Notes under the pieces: model-generated
Databases searched by the model: none
Seen by the model: the letters and a program-made list of their open reading frames with translations, nothing else
What the model was told of the DNA's origin: nothing
Part shown: in pieces, positions 54,584 to 62,768 of the stretch
How the letters are laid out: each line of letters starts with the position of its first letter
How positions within the stretch are numbered: position 1 is the first letter of the stretch
NCBI GenBank assembly: GCA_015062535.1
Contig: SUUK01000003.1
Location: forward strand, 143,501 to 207,500
DNA length: 64,000 bases
Reading direction: 5' to 3'
DNA from: Alphaproteobacteria bacterium
GTDB taxonomy: Bacteria > Pseudomonadota > Alphaproteobacteria > RF32 > CAG-239
Program-made: the position numbers and the translations under genes

Positions 54584-54935
54584 CGTTAAAACTGCTATAT
54601 CTGTTCTTTGGATTATGTTTACTCTTGTAATTGGTTCATACTATTTTGTACTAACAAATAATGTACAAAATTTAGAAAAGCAATTAGCAGAAATTAATCG
54701 TGATATCGAAAATGATATTAGAGATATTCATATTTTAGAAGCTGACTGGAGCGAGTTAAACAATCCTGAACGCTTAAAAAACTTAGCTGGAAAATATATT
54801 TCTTTAGATTTTATAAAACCTGAACAAATTATTAACTATTCTGCGTTACCATTAGAGGGCGAGTTATTAGAGAATCCGACAATGTTTGCTAAAAACAATA
54901 GAGGAGTAAGAATGCTTGCAAATTCTGAACGGTAA
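54576..54935 (+). CDS. ftsL: Cell division protein FtsL-like
   Basis: A 119-residue bitopic membrane protein: short N-terminus, one transmembrane helix (about residues 8-27, ISVLWIMFTLVIGSYYFVL), then a coiled-coil region (NVQNLEKQLAEINRDIENDIRDIHILEADWSEL) and a short C-terminus. That is the FtsL layout, a scaffold of the FtsBLQ complex. The call rests on topology plus position between rsmH (8-base overlap) and ftsI. Sequence conservation in FtsL is low. Confidence 0.8.
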   Translation: MSNVKTAISVLWIMFTLVIGSYYFVLTNNVQNLEKQLAEINRDIENDIRDIHILEADWSELNNPERLKNLAGKYISLDFIKPEQIINYSALPLEGELLENPTMFAKNNRGVRMLANSER

Positions 54936-54949
54936 TTTTGAATGGATTA

Positions 54950-56701
54950 ATGGTGTTAAAATTAAGTTTATCTAAAAAGAAAAGCTCATTTAATTATGTT
55001 CCTGGACAAGAAATCTATTTTTCTACCAGTAGATTCGGCTGGGAAACAGAAGATGAAACTGTAAACATATGCCGTAGCCGTATTATAAAAATAATTTTCC
55101 TTTTTTTGTTAATATATACCATCATCATTATTCGTATTTTTAACGTATGTCTTGTTGATGGCATACAATTAAACAAAGAATATGTGACCTATTATCGACC
55201 TCGTGTTGGAGTTATATCTCCTGTTCATAGAGCAAATATTACTGATAGAAATGGAGTTGTTGTTGCAACCAACCTTCCAACGGTAAACCTTTTTGCTAAC
55301 CCTAAAAAAGTTAGTAATGCAAAGGAAGTTGCAAAAAAACTTTCTGAAGTTTTTGAAGATATTAGTTATGAAGATTTTTTAATAAAACTAACAAGACGCT
55401 CAAGCTTTGTATATTTAAAAAGAAACATTTCACCTCAACAACAAGCAAGAGTTAATGCCCTTGGGTTTCCGGAGTTAGAATTCCAAAAAAGTGAAATTAG
55501 AGTATACCCACAAAAAGATTTACTTGCCCATGTATTAGGAAATACAGATATAGACAACATTGGTATTGCTGGCTTAGAGAAATCACTAAACGAAAGATTA
55601 AGTTCATCAACAAAAGAACTGCGCTTAACTATTGATTTAGGTGTTCAATATGCCGTTCGAGATGAACTAATTAAAGCAAAAGAAAAATTTAAGGCAGAGA
55701 GGGCTACTGCAATATTAATGGATATAAATAGTTCTGAGGTTATTGCCCTTGCTTCCGTTCCTGATTATGATTTAAATAGAAGAGATTTCAAAGATAAAGA
55801 TATAAAGTTTAACTTTGCAACTTTAGGTGTTTATGAAGCTGGTTCTGTATTTAAGGTATTTAACACAGCTCTTGGACTTGATAGCGGAAAAATTAGAATT
55901 ACTGATAGCTTTGATGCAACAAAACCCCTTAAAATGGGAAGACACAGAATTACTGATTACAGAGTCCCTGCAAAATGGCTAACTGTTGGCGAAACTTTAA
56001 TCCACTCTTCAAATATTGCCTCTGCGCAAATGGCTCTTAAGGTTGGAAAAGATTTACAAATCAAGTTTTTTAAAAACTTAGGATTTTGGGATAAAATACA
56101 AAATTTAGAAATTTATGAAAAAGGAAGACCTATTCATAGAAGTGAAAAATATTGGCAAGAACATACTGTTGCAACAACCGCTTACGGATATGGAATATCT
56201 GTTACTCCTATGCATATTATCACCGCATTTTCATCAATCTTAAATGGCGGTATATACACCCCGCCTACTCTAATTGCAGAAGCTGATACAAGACCTAAAA
56301 AGAGAATAATCTCAGAGCAAACCTCTCGTGATATGAGAAGACTTTTAAGAGATGTTGTAATATATGGTAGCGGTAAAAATGCAAATATTGAAGGATATGA
56401 AGTTGCTGGAAAAACAGGAACTGCAAATAAAATTGTTGACGGAAGATATGTAAAAGGTAAAAACGTTACATCTTTTGTTTCGGCATTCCCAGCTTCTAAT
56501 CCTAAATATGCCTTAATGGTAATAATTGATGACCCTAAACCTATTAAAGAAACATATGGCTTTGTGACATCAGGATGGAATGCATGCCCAACAGGTGGAA
56601 ACATTATTTCAAGAATCGCACCTCAACTTAATATCCGTCCAAATTTCGATATTGCAGTTCAAAAAGAAAAAGTTTTACAAAATTATAGCAAAAAAGACTA
56701 A
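54950..56701 (+). CDS. ftsI: Peptidoglycan transpeptidase FtsI (class B PBP, PBP3-like)
   Basis: Septal peptidoglycan transpeptidase. The protein has an N-terminal cytoplasmic stretch, one transmembrane helix near residue 55, a dimerisation domain (SPVHRANITDRNGVVVATNL) and the transpeptidase domain with active Ser in AGSVFKVF (Ser299 from this start), SSN in HSSNIASAQ and the KTG motif GKTGTANK. I use the ATG at 54950; an in-frame TTG at 54938 is also possible and the ribosome-binding site is weak for both. Its position after ftsL is conserved; murE and the rest of the usual dcw cluster do not follow. Confidence 0.93.
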   Translation: MVLKLSLSKKKSSFNYVPGQEIYFSTSRFGWETEDETVNICRSRIIKIIFLFLLIYTIIIIRIFNVCLVDGIQLNKEYVTYYRPRVGVISPVHRANITDRNGVVVATNLPTVNLFANPKKVSNAKEVAKKLSEVFEDISYEDFLIKLTRRSSFVYLKRNISPQQQARVNALGFPELEFQKSEIRVYPQKDLLAHVLGNTDIDNIGIAGLEKSLNERLSSSTKELRLTIDLGVQYAVRDELIKAKEKFKAERATAILMDINSSEVIALASVPDYDLNRRDFKDKDIKFNFATLGVYEAGSVFKVFNTALGLDSGKIRITDSFDATKPLKMGRHRITDYRVPAKWLTVGETLIHSSNIASAQMALKVGKDLQIKFFKNLGFWDKIQNLEIYEKGRPIHRSEKYWQEHTVATTAYGYGISVTPMHIITAFSSILNGGIYTPPTLIAEADTRPKKRIISEQTSRDMRRLLRDVVIYGSGKNANIEGYEVAGKTGTANKIVDGRYVKGKNVTSFVSAFPASNPKYALMVIIDDPKPIKETYGFVTSGWNACPTGGNIISRIAPQLNIRPNFDIAVQKEKVLQNYSKKD

Positions 56702-56857
56702 AGTTTTATAATTTTTTTACATTAAATAAAAAGTTTATACACAAATAGTATAGTTTGTTATTGAAATATTTACTTTTGTTTCTTAAATTAGCTTTGTCTA
56801 GTTGATTATAGAGTTACTCGATAAACAACCAAGTTTTTAACCATATGGAGAAAATAA

Positions 56858-57310
56858 ATGAAAAAACTTTTAAGTTTACTTTGTGCAGTTGTTTTGTTAT
56901 CAGGCTGTTCTACTACAAGTAGCTGGTTTGGTGGTAGCGATTGCGCGTCAAAACTCGCAAGAGAATTCCAAAATGAAACAACAAACACTGTTTACTTTGC
57001 TTTTGATAGCTCTTCTTTGAATGCAGAAGCTGTTGCTGCTCTTGATTCACAAGCTGCATGGTTGAAGAAAAATCCAAAAGTAAACGCTGTTGTTAACGGT
57101 TACTGCGATAAAAGAGGTACTGCAGAATACAACTTAGCTCTTGGTGAACGCCGTGCTGAAGCTGTTAAACAATACTTAGTATCTCAAGGTGTTTGCGAAA
57201 AGAGACTTTCTACAGTTTCTTATGGTAAAGAATATGCATTCCCTGGCGATACAGAAGAAGCATATGCAAAAAGCCGTCGTGGTGTAACAGTTGTAGAATT
57301 AAGCAAATAA
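56858..57310 (+). CDS. pal: Peptidoglycan-associated lipoprotein Pal
   Basis: An outer-membrane lipoprotein of the Tol-Pal complex that tethers the outer membrane to peptidoglycan during division. Signal and lipobox: MKKLLSLLCAVVLLSGC, with the lipidated Cys17. The OmpA-like domain (about 40-150) holds NTVYFAFDSSSLNAEA and the peptidoglycan-binding GTAEYNLALGERRAEAVKQYLVSQGV. The position that is usually GHTDERG reads NGYCDKRG here. TATGGAG precedes the ATG. Ends in a clear terminator; cpoB and tilS follow. Confidence 0.95.
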   Translation: MKKLLSLLCAVVLLSGCSTTSSWFGGSDCASKLAREFQNETTNTVYFAFDSSSLNAEAVAALDSQAAWLKKNPKVNAVVNGYCDKRGTAEYNLALGERRAEAVKQYLVSQGVCEKRLSTVSYGKEYAFPGDTEEAYAKSRRGVTVVELSK

Positions 57311-57332
57311 TTCTAAATTGTAATACTTTTAG

Positions 57333-57363
57333 AAAAAACGTATTCGAAAGAATACGTTTTTTT
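57333..57363 (+). terminator. Rho-independent terminator after pal
   Basis: AAAAACGTATTC (57334-57345) pairs with GAATACGTTTTT (57350-57361), loop GAAA, followed by Ts. It separates pal from cpoB. Confidence 0.9.
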
Positions 57364-57424
57364 GTTGAGTTATAAAATATATCGCTTATAGTTTATCTTA
57401 GTTTGGTTTTATTTTGAGGTAGAT

Positions 57425-58201
57425 ATGAAAAAATATCATTTATTATATATCGGATTGATGTTGTCTTTTGCATCTTCAGTAAAAGCTGAAGACTTATATC
57501 TTAGAGAAGACGTAAATAAATTAAAAGAAGATTTAGTTATGGTTCAACGTCAATTATATCGTGATAAAACAGATGCAACAGCTCCTGATGCTTCTGTATC
57601 AAATATTCAAGTTCGCTTAGGTGAATATGATGAGTTTATGCGCAATATAAATGGTAAAGTTGAAAATATTGAATATAGATTAAGCCAAATTGAAAAGAAA
57701 TTAGAAACTTTTGATAAAGATATTGATTTGCGCTTTGAGCAATTAAAAAAACAAGGTGTAGTTACTCCTATGTCTGCCCCAAGCAAACCTATAGCTAAAG
57801 AAGCTCCTAAAGGGGTTAGCGCCAAAGAATTATATGAGCAAGCTTTAAATGATTTGAAGAATGAAAAGAATGTAAGTGCTGAGGAAAAATTCACACAAAT
57901 CCTAACAAGTTTTCCTGATGATGCCTTGGCTGGAAATGCTCAATACTGGTTAGGCGAAGTTTATTATAAACAACAAGATTTCAAAAAAGCTGCTGTTGCT
58001 TTTAAGGATGGATATAGCAAATATCCCAATGGGACTAAAGGTCCTGATTGTTTGTTAAAACTAGGTCTTTCAATGAAAGCTCTAGATAAAAAAACAGAAG
58101 CTTGCACAGCATTTGTGAACTTACCTAAAGTATTTACAAAAGTTAGCAACGATATCTTAAATAGAGCAAAAAAAGAAGCTGAGGCTTTAGCGTGCAAGTA
58201 A
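57425..58201 (+). CDS. cpoB: Cell division coordinator CpoB
   Basis: A periplasmic protein (formerly YbgF) that ties Tol-Pal action to septal peptidoglycan synthesis. Signal peptide to about residue 22 (FASSVKAEDLYL), then an N-terminal coiled coil for trimerisation (VNKLKEDLVMVQRQL, later KVENIEYRLSQIEKKLETFD), a Pro/Ala linker, and C-terminal tetratricopeptide helices with AQYWLGEVYYKQQDFKKAAVAFKDGYSKYP. The 258-residue length is typical. TGAGGT precedes the ATG. It overlaps tilS by 10 bases. Confidence 0.93.
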   Translation: MKKYHLLYIGLMLSFASSVKAEDLYLREDVNKLKEDLVMVQRQLYRDKTDATAPDASVSNIQVRLGEYDEFMRNINGKVENIEYRLSQIEKKLETFDKDIDLRFEQLKKQGVVTPMSAPSKPIAKEAPKGVSAKELYEQALNDLKNEKNVSAEEKFTQILTSFPDDALAGNAQYWLGEVYYKQQDFKKAAVAFKDGYSKYPNGTKGPDCLLKLGLSMKALDKKTEACTAFVNLPKVFTKVSNDILNRAKKEAEALACK

Positions 58202-59265
58202 TTAAAGACTTTTTTATAAATAATAATATTAAAGATACAAAAATTGCTGTTGGAGTATCAGGTGGTGCTGATTCTCTTGCGCTTGTTTTAATGCTAAAGG
58301 AAACATATCCTAATTTTGATATTATAGCCCTTAGTGTTGATCATGGGCTTCGCCCTAGTTCATTAGATGAAGCATTGTATGTAAAAAAAATTATGCAACA
58401 ATTTGATATTGAGCATCATATTTTGACATGGGAAGGCGATAAACCTCAAACAGGAATTGAAGAGCAAGCCAGAATTGCAAGGTATAACCTTTTATGCAAC
58501 TGGTGCAAAGAAAATAATGTAAAATACCTTGCTATTGCTCATCATATGTATGACCAAGCAGAAACTTTTCTTATGCGCTTAGAAAGAGGAAGTGGGTTAT
58601 TTGGTTTATCATCTATGGCAGAAGTGTCTAAAAAATGTGGGATTACAATTTTACGCCCTCTTTTAAAATGCCATCCAGATGAATTAAAGGAATATTTGAA
58701 TAGTAAAAACATTTCATGGGTTGAAGATGAGTCGAATAATTGTGATGATTTTTTAAGGGTAAAGATGCGCAAATTTTTGCCAACACTTGAAAAAGAAGTA
58801 GGTATTAGTGTTAATCGCTTATGTGATGCGGTTTTAAATCTTCAACGCTCTAAAAATTTTTTAGAAGATGTTGTGGATGACACAATTAAAAATCAAACCC
58901 ATAACTGGAATAATGTCGCATATTCTTTTGATTTTGCTAATTTTATTAATTGGCACGATGAGATTAAATTTCATATTTTAGGAAGAATTGTAAAACAACT
59001 AGGTGATAACTCCTATACTCCAGAGGCTGATGTTTTATTAAATCTTATTTCTTTAATCAAAGAAAATAACTTTGATAGTTTTACTCTTGGAGGATGTATT
59101 ATCCTAAAAAGTGATTTAAGGATATGGATTATTAAAGAGTATAGAGGTAAAAACATTAATTATTTAAATGAAGATTGGGAAGATTTTGTTAGGCAAAATC
59201 CGATGGTTAGAGGAATTAAAATTCCTCATAAATTAAAGATTGCACTATTAAAAGAAAAAAAATAA
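58192..59265 (+). CDS. tilS: tRNA(Ile)-lysidine synthetase TilS
   Basis: Adds lysine to cytidine 34 of tRNA-Ile(CAU), changing its reading to AUA. The 357-residue protein has the PP-loop VSGGADSLAL near residue 24, the family stretch VDHGLRPSSLDEA, and HHMYDQAETFLMRLERGSG, with a helical C-terminal part. The start is GTG at 58192, inside the end of cpoB. In alphaproteobacteria ftsH usually follows tilS, but here tRNA-Asp and unrecognised genes follow. The C-terminal region is shorter than in E. coli TilS (432). Confidence 0.93.
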   Translation: MQVIKDFFINNNIKDTKIAVGVSGGADSLALVLMLKETYPNFDIIALSVDHGLRPSSLDEALYVKKIMQQFDIEHHILTWEGDKPQTGIEEQARIARYNLLCNWCKENNVKYLAIAHHMYDQAETFLMRLERGSGLFGLSSMAEVSKKCGITILRPLLKCHPDELKEYLNSKNISWVEDESNNCDDFLRVKMRKFLPTLEKEVGISVNRLCDAVLNLQRSKNFLEDVVDDTIKNQTHNWNNVAYSFDFANFINWHDEIKFHILGRIVKQLGDNSYTPEADVLLNLISLIKENNFDSFTLGGCIILKSDLRIWIIKEYRGKNINYLNEDWEDFVRQNPMVRGIKIPHKLKIALLKEKK

Positions 59266-59284
59266 AAAAAAATAAAAAAAGTAC

Positions 59285-59313
59285 TTGCAATTATATTTTT
59301 TGTTGGGTATATA
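59285..59313 (+). promoter_or_regulatory. Promoter of tRNA-Asp
   Basis: TTGCAA (59285-59290), a 17-base spacer, TATATA (59308-59313), placing the start about ten bases before the tRNA 5' end. Confidence 0.75.
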
Positions 59314-59328
59314 TGTTTTTGTTCTGAT

Positions 59329-59405
59329 GGGGGCGTAGTTCAGTTGGTTAGAATACATGCCTGTCACGCATGGGGTCGCGAGTTCGAGCCTCGTCGCTCC
59401 CGCCA
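59329..59405 (+). tRNA. tRNA-Asp (GTC)
   Basis: A 77-nt cloverleaf: acceptor stem GGGGGCG with CGCTCCC (one G-U), D-arm with GTTCAG and GGTTAGA, anticodon stem CATGC/GCATG with loop CTGTCAC (anticodon GTC at 59363-59365), T-arm with GTTCGAGCC, encoded CCA end at 59403-59405. The anticodon reads Asp codons GAC and GAT. Confidence 0.95.
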
Positions 59406-59412
59406 GTTAGAT

Positions 59413-59438
59413 AAAGCAGTCGTAAGACTGCTTTTTTT
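59413..59438 (+). terminator. Rho-independent terminator after tRNA-Asp
   Basis: AAAGCAGTC (59413-59421) pairs with GACTGCTTT (59426-59434), loop GTAA, followed by Ts. Confidence 0.9.
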
Positions 59439-59528
59439 ATTGTTCTAAATCGTTTGACATTAAAAATAATTCAACATATAAAGTGTTTTACCAAATAAAT
59501 TATTTTGTTGAATTAAATTTATATATTT

Positions 59529-60143
59529 ATGGATGTTATAGTTGATTTTAGACAGATTGGGATGTTTGATTTTTCCCCAAATGAAGAGCTTTTTCTTAAA
59601 GGCTTTAACTATGTTGCACTAATTCCTTTTGAACCTTTGTGTCCATTCTGCGGTAAGGAGTTAAAGAACTCGAATTGTGAATGTAAAGATTTTAAGGTTG
59701 CACACAAGAGGCTTTGTTCTTCATATCCTCGTAATAATGTTTTTACTAAGGCTTATGAAGCGCGCTCGTCATTTCTTTCAGGCATCAAAAATGTAGATGT
59801 TAAAACAAGAGAAGTTTCGCCTCATAATGTAGAGTACTGCCTATTTGACAAAGGAACAGTTGCCCATGCTGTAGGCGGTGATGAGTATTGGTTTATATCT
59901 CCAGGTGTTTTCAATGGAGATGAACTTACTTTCTACATCAGAAAAAAGGAAAGCAACAAAATCTTTCACTGTACAATTTCTAATCTAACTTATCCACCAA
60001 AGGAGTATGGAGAGGTTTCTTTTTACTATCACTATACAGCAACAGATGTACACCACAGAGGTTCGTTGCTTGTAACTAAAAGAGACAAGATTGCAACTAT
60101 TTCTTATGAGGATTTTTTAGAGAAATTGAAAAAAGTAAAGTAA
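59529..60143 (+). CDS. Unknown protein with putative zinc-binding cysteine cluster
   Basis: A 204-residue protein without signal or transmembrane helix. Near residues 36-51 lies a cysteine cluster CPFCGKELKNSNCECKD that could bind zinc; the rest appears beta-rich, with DEYWFISPGVFNGDELTFYIRKKES and a C-terminal GSLLVTKRDKIATISYEDFLEKLKK. No family recognised. It stands alone next to tRNA-Asp, followed by a bidirectional terminator. No obvious ribosome-binding site precedes the ATG at 59529. Its base composition is less AT-rich than the surroundings, as in the next gene. Confidence 0.6.
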   Translation: MDVIVDFRQIGMFDFSPNEELFLKGFNYVALIPFEPLCPFCGKELKNSNCECKDFKVAHKRLCSSYPRNNVFTKAYEARSSFLSGIKNVDVKTREVSPHNVEYCLFDKGTVAHAVGGDEYWFISPGVFNGDELTFYIRKKESNKIFHCTISNLTYPPKEYGEVSFYYHYTATDVHHRGSLLVTKRDKIATISYEDFLEKLKKVK

Positions 60144-60174
60144 CCATTTTATGTATTAAAAATGGCGTTAATAC

Positions 60175-60207
60175 AAAAAAGGTATCACAAGAGTGATACC
60201 TTTTTTT
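60175..60207. terminator. Bidirectional terminator between two unknown genes
   Basis: GGTATCAC (60181-60188) pairs with GTGATACC (60193-60200), loop AAGA, with A-run on the left and T-run on the right; the stem can include part of both runs. Confidence 0.9.
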
Positions 60208-60223
60208 GTTGTAGAATAATAAG

Positions 60224-60880
60224 CTAGCTAATCAACTTTAAGATGTTGTAATTCTCCGCCTTGTCAAGATAGGCAATTGCCTGTGTCTGATGATTAGGCA
60301 GGTGACGAGAGTAAATGCTCCACATGTCTTTAGAGTTTTCATCACTCATCAGACGTTCCCATGCTCGGTCGATAATCTCTGTCTCTGCACAGCGTTCAGG
60401 AAGAGGCAAAGTGTCAACATTAACAGAGCAAAGATTGCTTATGTAGAAACACTTCTTCAGCACATCCTCTTTTGAAAAATTAATAAGAGTTTTGTAGGCT
60501 GAAAAATCAACATCTTTGACGCTTTCTGCACTTGGAAGAATGCTTTCAAGATAGCAATCAAGCTCATTGTCTTTGATGTAAGCCTCACTGTACTTACCAC
60601 CTCGTGAACCACATGCTTTATGAAAATCAAACACATGGAAGAGGTTTTCGCCATTCTTGGTTGCGTTCACACACACACAGAGCAACAGCTCTTCGAGATA
60701 GTATCTGTGACAAAGACAGATATGTTCCAATGTACATCCTGTTGGATAGCGACGTACCATACCTGAGTAGGACAAGACGGTTGCAAGAAGACCGGTCTTA
60801 AAGTCTTTAACTCCAAGAAGTTCCTGTTCTTTTTGAACACACTTCATAATAAAATAATTGAAAAGTAAAATCTTTTTCAT
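60224..60880 (-). CDS. Unknown protein of distinct base composition
   Basis: A 218-residue Cys-rich (about 12 Cys) helical protein without a signal peptide. Visible parts are LLGVKDFKTGLLATVLSYSGM, CLCHRYYLEELLLCVCVNATKNG, and a charged C-terminal region with DMWSIYSRHLPNHQTQAIAYLDKAENYN. It is visibly more G+C-rich (mid-40s percent by eye) than neighbouring housekeeping genes, as is the unknown gene at 24244-25140. No ribosome-binding site is evident before ATG 60880; ATG at 60847 (residue 12) is an alternative. No family recognised; it is convergent with the other unknown gene. Confidence 0.55.
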   Translation of the reverse strand: MKKILLFNYFIMKCVQKEQELLGVKDFKTGLLATVLSYSGMVRRYPTGCTLEHICLCHRYYLEELLLCVCVNATKNGENLFHVFDFHKACGSRGGKYSEAYIKDNELDCYLESILPSAESVKDVDFSAYKTLINFSKEDVLKKCFYISNLCSVNVDTLPLPERCAETEIIDRAWERLMSDENSKDMWSIYSRHLPNHQTQAIAYLDKAENYNILKLIS

Positions 60881-61007
60881 AACACAGATTTAATATTAAT
60901 AATATGTTTGTATTTTCGTTTTACTTCAATTTATGCAAATGTCAAGAATCTTAATTTAAAATAAACCATTTAGCTGTATTTTTAAGTATGTTATTTTGGA
61001 GAAAACA

Positions 61008-62768
61008 ATGAAAGCATTTCCTAAAAAATTTAGCGGTTTGTTAAAAATATATCTTGGTAAATTTAAGTTTCAGATATTTATTGCATTATTATTAACAATA
61101 CTTGGTATTTTGTTTGAAAATCTTAATATTAGATTTTTTGCAAATATTATTGGTGCGTTAAAAGAAAATGATGAAAACAGTTATAATGAAGCATTTAAGT
61201 ATGTCTATCTTTTAATAGGTTCGTCTTTGGGATTTATTGTTTTTACTAATTATTCAAGATACTTTTTCAAAAAAAAGTTTATTATTTCATGCAAAATGTT
61301 GATGGAAAAAGAGTTATTTTCTTATCTTTTAGGGCACAGCTTTGAATATATTACAGACAAACAATCAGGGATGCTTATAACCTATAAAAATCAAGTAAAA
61401 AAATTACCTGATATGCTTGATAATTTTATGTGGGATATCAGAGCTTTTGTTGATATTATTATAAAGGTTGTATTGCTTATGATGGTTTCGCCCGTTATAG
61501 GAGGAAGCTATTTTGTCTTATGTATTTTGGTAGTTTTACCCGGAAAAATATTTACTAAAAATTTGAAAAAAGTAGGTTCATTAAAATCTAAAGCATCTGC
61601 ACTTGTTAATGGTAGAATTTTAGATACTGTAAATAATATAAATATTGTAAAAGAATTTGATAATAAAGAGTATGAAAAAAAATCTTTTATGCCACTTCTC
61701 AAGCAAGAGTTTGATTTAGCTGTTAAGTCTTTAAAAGTATTTTTTATGCAATTTTCTGCAGTTGGAGTAGCAACATCTTTTGCTTCATTTATTTTACTTT
61801 TACTTGCTGTTTATTATTGGAAAATTAACAATATAACAACAGCTGATGTTACTTTTGTTTTCATGACGATAATATACGGACTTAATTGGTTTGGTATGTT
61901 ATTTGATGGAATTCAAAGATTTGTAAAAGAAATGTTTGAGGTAGAAAAGGGTTTAGAAGTATTTAGTAATCCTCATGAAATAGTTGATAAAAAAGATGCT
62001 ATAACATTAAAAAAAGCAAAAGGAAAAATAGAATTTAAAAATATTTCATTTACTTATAAGAATAAGAAAAAACCTGTGTTTGATAACTTTAATTTAACAA
62101 TTAAACCAAAAGAAAAAATTGGAATTGTTGGAGCATCTGGTAGTGGTAAAACAACGCTAATTAATTTACTACAAAGAGCTTTTGAACTTGATAGTGGTGA
62201 AATTTTAATTGATGGCAAAAATATTTGTGATGTAACTCAAGAAAGCCTTCATCAAAATATTAGTCTAATACCTCAAGACACGGTTATGTTTAATCGAAAT
62301 ATTTATCAAAACATTGTTTTTGGTACAAATATAAATGATATTAAAAAAGTTCGTAATGCTTCTAAAAAAGCATATGCAGATGAATTTATTATGCAAAAAG
62401 AAGGAGGCTATGAAAGCTTTGCAGGTGATAGAGGGTGTAAACTATCTGGCGGTGAAAGACAGCGATTAGCAATAGCAAGAGCTATATTAAAAGATGCTCC
62501 TATTTTGATTTTAGATGAAGCCACTTCTTCTCTTGATAGCATGTCCGAAAAGCTAATAAATAAAGCAATAGAAAATATTATTAATAATCAAACTGTCATT
62601 GCTATTGCACATCGTCTTTCAACCTTAAAAAATATGGATAGGATTATCGTTCTTGACACAGGTAAAATTGTTGAAGAGGGTAATTTTGATGAACTATTAA
62701 AATTAGAAGGAAAATTCTTTAAGCTATGGCAAGTAGAATTGAAAAAGAAAGGAGGTAAAAATGTTTAA
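61008..62768 (+). CDS. ABC exporter half-transporter (type IV fold), first subunit
   Basis: A 586-residue protein: about six transmembrane helices (residues 15-300) and an ATPase domain with Walker A GASGSGKTT, signature LSGGERQRLAIARAI, Walker B ILILDEATSSLDS and H-loop IAHRLST, all canonical. Family members export lipids, drugs, peptides or toxins; the substrate is not evident. The ATG at 61008 has GGAG upstream, preferred over an in-frame TTG at 60996. It overlaps the next half-transporter by eight bases, so the two likely form a heterodimer. Confidence 0.88.
   Translation: MKAFPKKFSGLLKIYLGKFKFQIFIALLLTILGILFENLNIRFFANIIGALKENDENSYNEAFKYVYLLIGSSLGFIVFTNYSRYFFKKKFIISCKMLMEKELFSYLLGHSFEYITDKQSGMLITYKNQVKKLPDMLDNFMWDIRAFVDIIIKVVLLMMVSPVIGGSYFVLCILVVLPGKIFTKNLKKVGSLKSKASALVNGRILDTVNNINIVKEFDNKEYEKKSFMPLLKQEFDLAVKSLKVFFMQFSAVGVATSFASFILLLLAVYYWKINNITTADVTFVFMTIIYGLNWFGMLFDGIQRFVKEMFEVEKGLEVFSNPHEIVDKKDAITLKKAKGKIEFKNISFTYKNKKKPVFDNFNLTIKPKEKIGIVGASGSGKTTLINLLQRAFELDSGEILIDGKNICDVTQESLHQNISLIPQDTVMFNRNIYQNIVFGTNINDIKKVRNASKKAYADEFIMQKEGGYESFAGDRGCKLSGGERQRLAIARAILKDAPILILDEATSSLDSMSEKLINKAIENIINNQTVIAIAHRLSTLKNMDRIIVLDTGKIVEEGNFDELLKLEGKFFKLWQVELKKKGGKNV

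Noticed and set aside
59370..59405. Search for an integrated element at the tRNA-Asp 3' end.
   Set aside because: I saw no second copy of the tRNA end and no integrase or transposase gene within the window.
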